From CAYLKS01 sp964384205 [NCBI: uncultured bacterium] (GTDB lineage Bacteria > JAGOEH01): a stretch of DNA of 13,730 nt. Position numbers and translations under genes: made by a program. The notes beneath the pieces are model-generated. The model saw only the letters and a program-made list of their open reading frames with translations. It was not told where the DNA came from and searched no databases. Positions 8,127 to 13,730 of the stretch are shown piece by piece. The stretch spans positions 1-13,730 of the forward strand of contig CAYLKS010000050.1 of the NCBI GenBank assembly GCA_964384205.1, read 5' to 3'. Each line of letters starts with the position of its first letter. The first letter of the stretch is position 1.

Positions 8127-8759
8127 ATGAAGATTTTTTTTATCATTTTGTTTTCAGCTTTATTTGTTACAAATTGTAGCAAATTAAAAGATGATGATTA
8201 TAATGACCCTGTAGGTGGCGAACCTTTAACTCAAATGCAAGAAGGATATGAATCCATAATTAGTTCAAATACTCCATTACATGGAGTTAAAGAGGCTTCA
8301 GCAAAGATTGTATCAGTAAAAGGAGATCTGGCAAATGTTAGTGCAAAAGCTGTTATAACGAATCCTGTTCTAAAAAGTATTGCAAGGCAGTATTCAGATT
8401 TTTGGCCTGTACAATTAGATAGAGATACTGTAAAAGTTGATTTTTCAGGGAGAGTAACTACTAAAGGTATTCAATATGAAGTTAATGGTAAAGTTTGTAC
8501 CCTTGTTAGATATAAGGATGATGTTGGAACTGAATATACTTCAGAAATTGATGGAGATAAATATAAAATAGTTTATAAATCTACAACAGACGACTATCAA
8601 TATACTTTTTGGATGTTGAAGATTTATAAAGTTGAACAGAAGATTAATTTAAATGGTTCACAAGTTAAAGTTTACTATTATACAAATCATAAATATGGAC
8701 TTGTTGGTTTTGAAATTCATTATGAAGATGGTACTGTTGATTCTGCCATTATATTGTAG
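8127..8759 (+). CDS. Putative lipoprotein of unknown function
   Basis: I do not recognise this 210-aa protein. It begins with a basic residue and a hydrophobic stretch (2-14, KIFFIILFSALFV) ending in VTNC, with Cys17. This looks like a lipoprotein signal peptide, although Asn at position -1 is unusual (Gly, Ala or Ser is normal). The next 15 residues are acidic and polar, as in a surface tether. The mature part has no cysteine apart from Cys123 and no enzyme motif. It is rich in short alternating strands with many Tyr, Lys, Asp and Val residues, suggesting a beta-sheet fold. A good AAGGAG fixes the start. A small membrane-protein gene follows after 3 nt, so the two are probably translated together. 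An envelope role is inferred only from the signal and the partner. Confidence 0.75.
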   Translation: MKIFFIILFSALFVTNCSKLKDDDYNDPVGGEPLTQMQEGYESIISSNTPLHGVKEASAKIVSVKGDLANVSAKAVITNPVLKSIARQYSDFWPVQLDRDTVKVDFSGRVTTKGIQYEVNGKVCTLVRYKDDVGTEYTSEIDGDKYKIVYKSTTDDYQYTFWMLKIYKVEQKINLNGSQVKVYYYTNHKYGLVGFEIHYEDGTVDSAIIL

Positions 8760-8762
8760 TAT

Positions 8763-9203
8763 ATGCTATTAAATTATAAATGTAAATTTTTAGGTATTTT
8801 TTTAGTTGTTAGCGGAATTATTTTACATATATTTATTACTTTTTTTGATTTTAGATTAGAATTTTTGACAGTGAAGGTACTTGCAGTATTTTCATGGTTT
8901 ACAAAACCAGTATTTTTTAAAATCATTAATAATAATATTACAAATGAAATTGCAATTTTGTCTTTTTTGATAGGTTTTATAATTATAATTTTTTCTAAAG
9001 AAAAGAAAGAGACAAAGTACATAAAAATAATACGATATAAAGCTATTTTTCATGCTTTTATTTTTCAATTGTGTGTATATATTGTTGCAACTTTGTTTGT
9101 ATATGGAATAGCTTATATTGCTATTATAAGTATGATTATGCCTATAATATTTATTGTTTATTTGGGTTCTTTTTATATTCAGAAACATAGGAAAAAGAAT
9201 TAG
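8763..9203 (+). CDS. Small integral membrane protein of unknown function
   Basis: This 146-aa protein is very hydrophobic and rich in Ile, Phe, Leu and Tyr. I see three to four membrane segments, at about 8-28, 62-78, 96-115 and 116-137. A basic loop (KEKKETKYIKIIRYK, 79-93) lies between the second and third, and the C-terminal end, HRKKN, is basic. No family motif is recognised. It starts 3 nt after the stop of the lipoprotein gene and has no Shine-Dalgarno, so expression probably depends on ribosomes finishing the upstream gene. Base composition is even more AT-rich than the neighbours, partly because Ile/Phe/Lys codons dominate. It is probably a real gene because the frame is long, coherent and coupled, but this is the weakest of the longer calls. 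Confidence 0.6.
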   Translation: MLLNYKCKFLGIFLVVSGIILHIFITFFDFRLEFLTVKVLAVFSWFTKPVFFKIINNNITNEIAILSFLIGFIIIIFSKEKKETKYIKIIRYKAIFHAFIFQLCVYIVATLFVYGIAYIAIISMIMPIIFIVYLGSFYIQKHRKKN

Positions 9204-9701
9204 TTTTTTTATTAAAAATTTAAGAGAACTATAATTGTAAACAATATCAGGGGATATTTTTCGTTATATCCAATGAGAGAAGATATATAGCAATTTTTTA
9301 TATTTAAATATATCCAATTTTATTTTTGGAGAATTTAGTCTATAAATAAATTAGATAGATGAGCTGAGGATAAAATAAATTATAGTTTTACAAGTAGATT
9401 CATACCTATAAACGAGCTTTGATTTTAAGAGATTACATAATTTAAAATATATTTTGCATACTATATTTTATTTTCATATGCTAAAGTCTCTGTATTATGC
9501 CTAAAAAGAGAAGTATTTTCGTGAGTATATAGGATTTTCATTAGTATATTATACTTTTTGTTCTTTTTTAGTTTTTTCAAGGCATGCGATATTTTAATAT
9601 TATTTTAACCCCATTCTATTAATAATTTGCCGCATTATTATATTGAACAAATTTTTATAATCTATTCTAATTGAACTTTATTTTTAAAGATTGGTTATTT
9701 A
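9204..9701. other. Gene-free AT-rich stretch between convergent operons
   Basis: No coding frame is supported in this stretch. It holds a few weak inverted repeats: GGATAT/ATATCC (9252-9257, 9266-9271), TCCAA/TTGGA (9313-9317, 9326-9330) and AGTAT-ATT-ATACT (9543-9555). A 10-nt direct repeat TATATCCAAT occurs at 9265-9274 and 9309-9318, so the GGATAT at 9252 could pair with either copy. No GC-rich terminator is visible for the plus-strand membrane-protein gene. There are no tRNA, phage or insertion-sequence signs. The length is large for a gap between converging genes. Confidence 0.5.
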
Positions 9702-9736
9702 AAAAAGAAGGCAGGAAGCAATTGTTTTCCTGCCTT
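9701..9736 (-). terminator. Rho-independent terminator of the minus-strand operon
   Basis: AAGGCAGGAA (9708-9717) and TTCCTGCCTT (9727-9736) form a 10-bp stem with a 9-nt loop. Read on the minus strand, the stem is followed by CTTTTTT (9707-9701), a proper T-tract, and lies 12 nt after the flavoprotein stop codon. On the plus strand the trailing sequence GAGTTTATT is poor, so the hairpin serves mainly the minus strand. Confidence 0.88.
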
Positions 9737-9748
9737 GAGTTTATTATG

Positions 9749-11098
9749 TTATGATTTTGTACAGATTTGTCTTAATGCAGATTCTGCAGCTGATACTATT
9801 GGATACATAGTTGGAGCAGCTGTTAATAAAGGATGAGTACCAAATTGTAAAGTTGCAAGTTCAGTTGCTGTCATTGTTTTTTGAATTGCAAGACCTAAAA
9901 TATTGATCATTTCACCAACAGATTTGCCACCAATAATCTGCGCGCCTAAAAGCACACCACTATATTTAGCAAAAATTAATTTAACAACTGTCTTTGTTTT
10001 ATCAGGTAAAGTGCCTGGATGTCTATCGATTGTAGAAAATTTACCAATTACAATTTCAAAACCTTCCTTTATTGCTGTATGTTCAGTAACACCTGCAGCA
10101 CCCATTGCAAGGCCTTCAATTGCAGATGAAAAAATGGAAATATTCCCTTTACTTTCTCTTACTACCTTTAATGTAAATAAATTTTCACCTGCAACTCTTG
10201 CATCAAAAGTAGCAGTTGATGCAAGCATTAATTTTGTTGAACGTCTTGTAAAAAAATCTTTATGTTCGGCACAATCACCAGCAGCATATACATCTTTTTC
10301 AGATGTTCTTAAATACTCATCAACCCAGATAGCACCATTTTTACCAATCAACAAACCAGCATCTGCCGCTAATTTTGCATTGGGTTTATACCCAATAGAT
10401 AAAATAACAGCATCAGCTTTAATCACTTCTCCATCTTCAAATTCAACAGCAGAAACTTTACCATTCTCGCCAACAATTCTTTTTACTCTTTTACTAATCA
10501 TTATATTAAGTCCATTTTCTCTTAATTTTGCTGCAATTTCTTCTGCAATATCCCTATCAAACGCCAGAGGTAATACACAATCCAGAGCTTCTACTAAGGT
10601 TACATTATCTACTTCTTTTCTCAATTCATCACTTACTTCTATTCCTATAAAACCAGCACCAATAACAACTATATCTTTAGCTTTTTTTATTTTATCAATT
10701 GCATCTTTCAAATAATAATAATCTTTTGGAATTGTATAGACACCATCTAAATCTTTTCCTTCAATAGGTGGTATAAAAGGTGTAGAACCTGTTGCAAAGA
10801 TTAATTTATCATATTCTACTTCATTGTTAGATGTAAATACTTTTTTTGATTTAATATCAACTTTAGTAACTTCTTCTATTAGAAAATCCACACCTAATTT
10901 TTTAATAGGATCAATTCCCATAATGTCATCATCAATAGATTTTAAAGTAGAAAATCCATAAGGAATCCCGCATGGCACTAAAGATATCTCTTCTTTTCGA
11001 ATCACCAAAACAGATTTTTCTGGATAAGATAATTTTGCAGTTTTTGCACTAATTAAACCAGCTGCTGAGCCCCCGATTACTACTACATCGTACTTCAT
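9749..11098 (-). CDS. CoA-disulfide reductase / NADH oxidase family flavoprotein
   Basis: This FAD- and NAD(P)H-dependent pyridine nucleotide-disulfide oxidoreductase has 449 aa. The FAD-binding motif VVIGGSAAGLISA is at 6-18, the NAD(P)H-binding motif VVIGAGFIGIEVSDEL at 144-159, and the second FAD motif DVYAAGDCAE at 269-278. Cys43 in LVPCGIPYG is the single redox cysteine of the CoA-disulfide reductase, polysulfide reductase and NADH oxidase branch. The C-terminal dimerisation domain ends in FGTHPLLTAAPTMYPIV, also typical. No rhodanese domain is fused, unlike in some persulfide reductases. The start has AAGGAG (11105-11110) 6 nt upstream. It is the last gene of the operon, 66 nt after the NifX-like gene. 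Next to Fe-S and metal-cluster genes, reduction of CoA disulfide, persulfide or sulfur is more likely than oxygen reduction, but that is inference. Confidence 0.9.
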   Translation of the reverse strand: MKYDVVVIGGSAAGLISAKTAKLSYPEKSVLVIRKEEISLVPCGIPYGFSTLKSIDDDIMGIDPIKKLGVDFLIEEVTKVDIKSKKVFTSNNEVEYDKLIFATGSTPFIPPIEGKDLDGVYTIPKDYYYLKDAIDKIKKAKDIVVIGAGFIGIEVSDELRKEVDNVTLVEALDCVLPLAFDRDIAEEIAAKLRENGLNIMISKRVKRIVGENGKVSAVEFEDGEVIKADAVILSIGYKPNAKLAADAGLLIGKNGAIWVDEYLRTSEKDVYAAGDCAEHKDFFTRRSTKLMLASTATFDARVAGENLFTLKVVRESKGNISIFSSAIEGLAMGAAGVTEHTAIKEGFEIVIGKFSTIDRHPGTLPDKTKTVVKLIFAKYSGVLLGAQIIGGKSVGEMINILGLAIQKTMTATELATLQFGTHPLLTAAPTMYPIVSAAESALRQICTKS

Positions 11099-11132
11099 AA
11101 TTTACTCCTTTTTTTGAGGTTATTTTGTCCCC

Positions 11133-11157
11133 CTCATATTTGGTACTTCTCATATTT
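11133..11157. repeat. Short direct repeat upstream of the flavoprotein gene
   Basis: CTCATATTT occurs at 11133-11141 and again at 11149-11157, 16 nt apart start to start, in the 66-nt gap between the NifX-like and flavoprotein genes. On the minus strand both copies read AAATATGAG. They could be an operator or chance in AT-rich DNA. No promoter hexamers are convincing here. Confidence 0.35.
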
Positions 11158-11164
11158 AGAAAAA

Positions 11165-11560
11165 TTATTTAACATATAAAATTTCCTTATCAATTCCTTC
11201 TTCTTTTTTTAATTCATTAATTATAAAATTAATATCAATTTTTGATAAAGCCTCTTCTATGTTGTCAATTCTGCTTATTACTATTGCGAATTTTTGTCTC
11301 ATTCTTACTATATTAGGGCCCAATGCCTTATTCATTAAAATATTTATCCCCTTAGGTTTCAATATATTAGAAATAAAATTTGCTTTTTTAGGATCTCCGT
11401 CATGTTTTTCTTTAAAAGGTTTATTTTCAACTTCTTCTTGAAAAATAAATTTTTTAGAATTATCATCATAAACAAAAATTAAATATTTTTTTGCATCTCC
11501 AAAATGCCTGCTAATAAAATTAATACCATCATCAGTAGCGCATGCAATTTTTAGTACCAT
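11165..11560 (-). CDS. NifX/NifB-like protein, dinitrogenase iron-molybdenum cofactor domain
   Basis: This 131-aa protein opens MVLKIACATDDG and continues with the SRHFGDAKKYLIF block, the hallmark start of the Nif-FeMoco domain (NifX, NafY, the NifB C-terminus and the 'orange protein' ORP). Members bind metal-sulfur clusters or their precursors. The middle KANFISNILKPKGINILMNKALGPN follows the family's pattern of a helix, a strand and a Gly-Pro turn. The ATG at 11560 is preceded by GAAAGGA (11566-11572) and matches the family N-terminus. A GTG at 11581 would add seven residues and overlap the upstream gene, and is less likely. It sits 13 nt after the DUF59 gene. No nitrogenase genes are seen, so a role in nitrogen fixation is not supported. 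A cluster carrier working with the neighbouring ATPases is the better guess. Confidence 0.85.
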   Translation of the reverse strand: MVLKIACATDDGINFISRHFGDAKKYLIFVYDDNSKKFIFQEEVENKPFKEKHDGDPKKANFISNILKPKGINILMNKALGPNIVRMRQKFAIVISRIDNIEEALSKIDINFIINELKKEEGIDKEILYVK

Positions 11561-11573
11561 CTTTATCCTTTCT

Positions 11574-11861
11574 TTAAACACTTTTTAAATATTCATTAGC
11601 TTGATCTGCCATAATAAAATCAGTAACAGTCATATCTATATCTTTTAAATCTTCGATTTCTCGTAAAGCCTTTTTAATTGCAAAGGCTAATTGAAACCCT
11701 ATTGGACATTGAGGTACAGTTGGACGAAATTTAAAAGAAACACTTTGTTTTTCTTCATCAACTTCAAGATCATAAACTAATTTTAAATCCCATACATTTT
11801 GCATAACTTCAGGATCTACAACAGTTTTCAATTTTTCAATAATTTTATCTCTTAAGCTCAT
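11574..11861 (-). CDS. DUF59/MIP18-family Fe-S cluster assembly protein
   Basis: This 95-aa protein belongs to the MIP18/PaaD-like (SufT-related, DUF59) family, which assists maturation of Fe-S proteins. It has the usual layout: an N-terminal helix, VVDPEV (14-19), NVWDLKLVYDLEV (22-34), a strand with FRPTVPQCPIG containing the conserved Cys52-Pro53, then a helix and the final strand. The length equals a stand-alone domain. Its ATG overlaps the stop of the upstream ATPase gene by 4 nt (ATGA, 11858-11861), with GGAGGA a few bases upstream, so the two are translationally coupled. Fusions and neighbourhoods of DUF59 with Mrp/NBP35 ATPases are well known, and here it sits between two such ATPases and a NifX-like protein, which fits a cluster delivery step. 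Family certain; client unknown. Confidence 0.9.
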   Translation of the reverse strand: MSLRDKIIEKLKTVVDPEVMQNVWDLKLVYDLEVDEEKQSVSFKFRPTVPQCPIGFQLAFAIKKALREIEDLKDIDMTVTDFIMADQANEYLKSV

Positions 11862-12751
11862 GACAAATCCTCCAGGATTTTAACAATATTCAAATAAATT
11901 TGGAAAAACTCTTTTTTTATTTCTTGACTGCAATATTCGTATTCATAAGGAGTCTTTAAATTAATTTGTGCTTCTACTATACTTTTATCAAAAGGAATTT
12001 TACCAATAATTGTTATATTATTATCTTTAGCAAATTCTTCAATTTCCTTTGAATGATCAATATTTAAATCATATTTATTAATAACAATGGTTGCTGGTAC
12101 TTTAAAATGTTTTGATATTTCATAAACTCTTTTTAAATCATGAATTCCTGAATATGTTGGCTCTGTTACTAAAATAGACAAAGTTGCTCCGGACAATGAA
12201 GATGTAACAGGGCAACCAATACCTGGAGGCCCGTCAACAACGAGATATTTTACATTATTATCTTGTGCCACTAATTGAGCTTGATGTTTTACCATTGTAA
12301 CAAGATTCCCAGAATTTTCTGCTCCTGGATATAATGTTGAATGTACCATGTTGCCATATTCAGTATCAGAAATATACCATTGACCTACCACCTGCTGTTC
12401 CATATAAATGGCATCAACAGGACACGCAATTTCACATAAAGTGCATCCGTCACAAAGATAGGGATTTATTTTATATTGATTGTCATCAAACGAAATCGCA
12501 TCAAATCTGCATAATTTTTTACAAATACCACATTTAGTACACTTTTCCTGTCTAATTATTGCAATAGATTTACCTTTAAAATCTTCAATTCTTTTCTTCT
12601 CTGGTTTTAATAATATAAACATATCAGCAGCATCAACATCAGCATCAACTATTACTTTATTATTAAATAATTTGGACAATGTAGCAGCTAAAGTTGTCTT
12701 TCCAGTACCACCTTTTCCTGATAATATTACAATTTCCTTTGCTCTTTTCAT
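11858..12751 (-). CDS. MinD/NBP35-type P-loop ATPase with two [4Fe-4S] motifs (second copy)
   Basis: This 297-aa protein is a deviant-Walker (MinD/Mrp) ATPase with an inserted ferredoxin domain. The Walker A is SGKGGTGKTT (11-20). The insert carries two CxxCxxCxxxC motifs: Cys71, 74, 77, 81 and Cys100, 103, 106, 110. The motif GQWYISDTEYG (123-133) and the PGAENSGNLV block (142-151) mark the subtype. YLVVDGPPGIGCPV (170-183) is the Walker B and switch region, and INKYDLN lies near the C-terminal base-binding loop. It resembles the ferredoxin-MinD proteins encoded in pairs in ORP loci of Desulfovibrio (for example DVU2103/DVU2104). The ATG overlaps the stop of the first ATPase by 4 nt (ATGA, 12748-12751). 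ATP-driven assembly or delivery of metal-sulfur clusters is inferred, and a heterodimer with the neighbour is plausible. Confidence 0.92.
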   Translation of the reverse strand: MKRAKEIVILSGKGGTGKTTLAATLSKLFNNKVIVDADVDAADMFILLKPEKKRIEDFKGKSIAIIRQEKCTKCGICKKLCRFDAISFDDNQYKINPYLCDGCTLCEIACPVDAIYMEQQVVGQWYISDTEYGNMVHSTLYPGAENSGNLVTMVKHQAQLVAQDNNVKYLVVDGPPGIGCPVTSSLSGATLSILVTEPTYSGIHDLKRVYEISKHFKVPATIVINKYDLNIDHSKEIEEFAKDNNITIIGKIPFDKSIVEAQINLKTPYEYEYCSQEIKKEFFQIYLNIVKILEDLS

Positions 12752-13626
12752 GATTCTTTCCCTTGAACTAATTTTTTATTTAAAACTTTTTCTATTTTAC
12801 CAATTATATTTAAAAAACTTTCTTTAATAACCGGAGAAAAATCAATAATTGCTATTCCTTTAGAATAATTTTCTGCAATCTTTCTATCAAAAGGAATTGT
12901 CCCTATTATCTCAATATCATTTTCTCTGACAAATTCATTAACCAGAGTATTGTTTTCTTCATATTTATTAATAACAATTCCATGTGGTTTGTCAAGTTCT
13001 TTTACAATAGACAAAGCAAGTTTTAGGTCATTTAACCCAAAAGGCGTGGGTTCTGTAACCATAACTACATAATCGCTTTCTTCTAAAGTTGCAACAACAG
13101 GACAACTTGTACCTGGGGGGGCATCAAGAATATATAATTTGTCATCATTAATCATTTTATTTATACCAGAAATCAAAGGGACAGCAGATGGTTCACCAAT
13201 ATCTAAAATTCCCTCAATAAAATTTATATTACTGGATTTCCCAAAAATGCCTTTATTTATAATTCCTTTCCTTTTATCGACTTCTTTTATAGCACCTTCT
13301 ACAGGGCAAACATAAGCACAAGCACCACAGCTATGGCATAATTCTTCAAAGAACATTGCCTTTTTTATCGGTTTTATTATAGAAATAGCATTATAAACAC
13401 ATGCATCTGCACATTTGCCGCAAAAAGTGCATATATCTTCATTAATTTTGGGAATTAATTCATTATAAACTATACTATCCTTAATTTCTGGCTTTAAAAA
13501 AATTTTCCCATTGGGTTCTTCAACATCCATATCAACATAAATACTATTATCAATAAGAAGGCTCAATGCTACAGCAACTGTTGTCTTACCTGTGCCTCCT
13601 TTTCCTGATGCAACAGCAATCTTCAT
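12748..13626 (-). CDS. MinD/NBP35-type P-loop ATPase with two [4Fe-4S] motifs (first copy)
   Basis: This 292-aa protein is the paralogue of the next gene, with the same architecture: Walker A ASGKGGTGKTT (6-16), ferredoxin insert with Cys66, 69, 72, 76 and Cys97, 100, 103, 107, and Walker B YILDAPPGTSCPVV (165-178). It differs in the linker, where GILDIGEPSAVPLI (139-152) replaces the ENSG block of its partner. The two are therefore distinct subtypes rather than a recent duplication. The start is ATG 13626, preceded by GGAGG (13636-13640) at 9 nt and overlapping the upstream stop by one base (TGATG). A TTG one codon earlier is also possible. Three ORFs in a row are coupled by overlaps, indicating balanced synthesis. 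Function as for the partner: nucleotide-driven metal-sulfur cluster handling, inferred. Confidence 0.92.
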   Translation of the reverse strand: MKIAVASGKGGTGKTTVAVALSLLIDNSIYVDMDVEEPNGKIFLKPEIKDSIVYNELIPKINEDICTFCGKCADACVYNAISIIKPIKKAMFFEELCHSCGACAYVCPVEGAIKEVDKRKGIINKGIFGKSSNINFIEGILDIGEPSAVPLISGINKMINDDKLYILDAPPGTSCPVVATLEESDYVVMVTEPTPFGLNDLKLALSIVKELDKPHGIVINKYEENNTLVNEFVRENDIEIIGTIPFDRKIAENYSKGIAIIDFSPVIKESFLNIIGKIEKVLNKKLVQGKES

Positions 13627-13730
13627 CAATTAAAACCTCCTCTACCTTTTCCTCTTCCTCTTCCCATACCTCGGCCTTGGCCCATTCCCATGCCTCGACC
13701 TTGACCCATTCCCATACCTCGACCTTGACC
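13626..13730 (-). CDS. C-terminal Gly/Arg/Met-rich repeat tail of a truncated protein (start outside window)
   Basis: Upstream of the first ATPase the minus strand stays open to the window edge and encodes 34 residues: two full copies and one near copy of the octapeptide GQGRGMGM, then GRGKGRGGFN and a TGA stop. The stop shares its last A with the ATPase start (TGATG), and the ATPase's GGAGG lies inside this frame, as expected for a real upstream gene. The repeat units differ at DNA level only in third codon positions of glycine, so the reading frame is under selection. Gly/Met/Arg-rich tails are known in small proteins next to Mrp/NifX-type clusters (for example DUF5320-like proteins), but the body of this one is not visible. 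A metal- or nucleic-acid-binding role is a guess from composition only. Confidence 0.7.
   Translation of the reverse strand, partial: GQGRGMGMGQGRGMGMGQGRGMGRGRGKGRGGFN
13665..13730. repeat. 24-bp in-frame tandem repeat
   Basis: Two full units (13665-13688, 13689-13712) and an 18-nt part unit (13713-13730) run to the window edge, so the array may continue. Units 1 and 2 differ at three positions, all synonymous glycine third bases on the minus strand. It encodes the octapeptide repeat of the truncated Gly-rich protein. It is more GC-rich than its surroundings. Confidence 0.9.

Noticed and set aside
8774-9188. Two minus-strand open frames opposite the small membrane-protein gene
   Set aside because: Asn/Lys/Ile-rich translations typical of AT-rich antisense DNA, with no start signals. 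The plus-strand frame is coherent and coupled to its neighbour.
9543-9560. AGTAT-ATT-ATACT followed by TTTTTG as a terminator for the upstream plus-strand genes
   Set aside because: The stem is only 5 bp of nearly pure A/T, too weak, and it is about 340 nt from the last stop codon.
9903-10715. A 270-codon open frame on the plus strand opposite the flavoprotein gene
   Set aside because: It lies entirely antisense to a gene with full family motifs. It has no ribosome binding site, and its Ser/Thr/Pro-rich translation shows no domain.
11165-11581. Nitrogen-fixation locus because of the NifX-like gene
   Set aside because: No nifHDK, nifE/N or nifB is seen. The neighbours match ORP-type and Fe-S assembly clusters instead.
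12334-12827. Two plus-strand open frames opposite the ATPase genes
   Set aside because: They are antisense to well-defined Walker and ferredoxin motifs and have no ribosome binding site or recognisable domain.
13665-13730. CRISPR-like array
   Set aside because: The 24-bp units are directly adjacent with no spacers, and they encode an in-frame octapeptide repeat.

Overview
The window is 13.7 kb of AT-rich bacterial DNA, densely coded, with mostly AGA/AAA/TTA-type codons and strong AGGAGG-type ribosome binding sites. Two lipoprotein signal peptides, an RlpA-type lytic transglycosylase and a CtpA-type periplasmic protease point to a two-membrane bacterium. Paired ferredoxin/MinD ATPases, a NifX-like protein and a CoA-disulfide-reductase-type flavoprotein suggest an anaerobic, sulfur- and metal-handling lifestyle. 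I cannot name the phylum. The long C-terminal extension of the protease recalls Bacteroidota and related phyla, but this is only an impression.

Layout, plus strand (1-9203). The window opens inside an acyl-CoA dehydrogenase gene that ends at a perfect 13-bp hairpin. A promoter-like sequence then leads into pdxS-pdxT (the two subunits of PLP synthase) and an inositol-3-phosphate synthase gene, closed by a terminator at about 3699-3735. The next operon starts directly on that terminator's T-tract: tmk, a secreted S41 C-terminal processing protease, an rlpA-like lipoprotein gene and an MFS/POT-like transporter. The genes are tightly packed (8-nt and 38-nt overlaps) and end at a strong terminator at about 7988-8028. 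A two-gene unit of unrecognised function follows: a putative lipoprotein and a small membrane protein.

A gene-free stretch of 545 bp (9204-9748) separates these from a convergent minus-strand operon (13730 to 9749). Read in its own direction, that operon encodes the Gly/Arg/Met-rich repeat tail of a protein cut by the window edge, two MinD/NBP35-type P-loop ATPases each carrying two [4Fe-4S] motifs, a DUF59/MIP18-family Fe-S assembly protein, a NifX/NifB-like (Nif-FeMoco domain) protein and a CoA-disulfide-reductase/NADH-oxidase family flavoprotein. The first members overlap by 1 to 4 nt (TGATG, ATGA, ATGA) and a clear terminator closes the operon. The gene set resembles the 'orange protein' (ORP) loci of Desulfovibrio. 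I read it as a metal-sulfur cluster assembly or trafficking module linked to a thiol/persulfide reductase. It is the most interesting part of the window.

The main oddities are these: a likely ATT start for the transporter; tmk with no Shine-Dalgarno and its start codon 9 nt after a terminator stem; a 38-nt two-frame overlap encoding a lipoprotein signal peptide; and an in-frame 24-bp tandem repeat whose units differ only at synonymous positions. No tRNA, rRNA, CRISPR or insertion sequence was seen.
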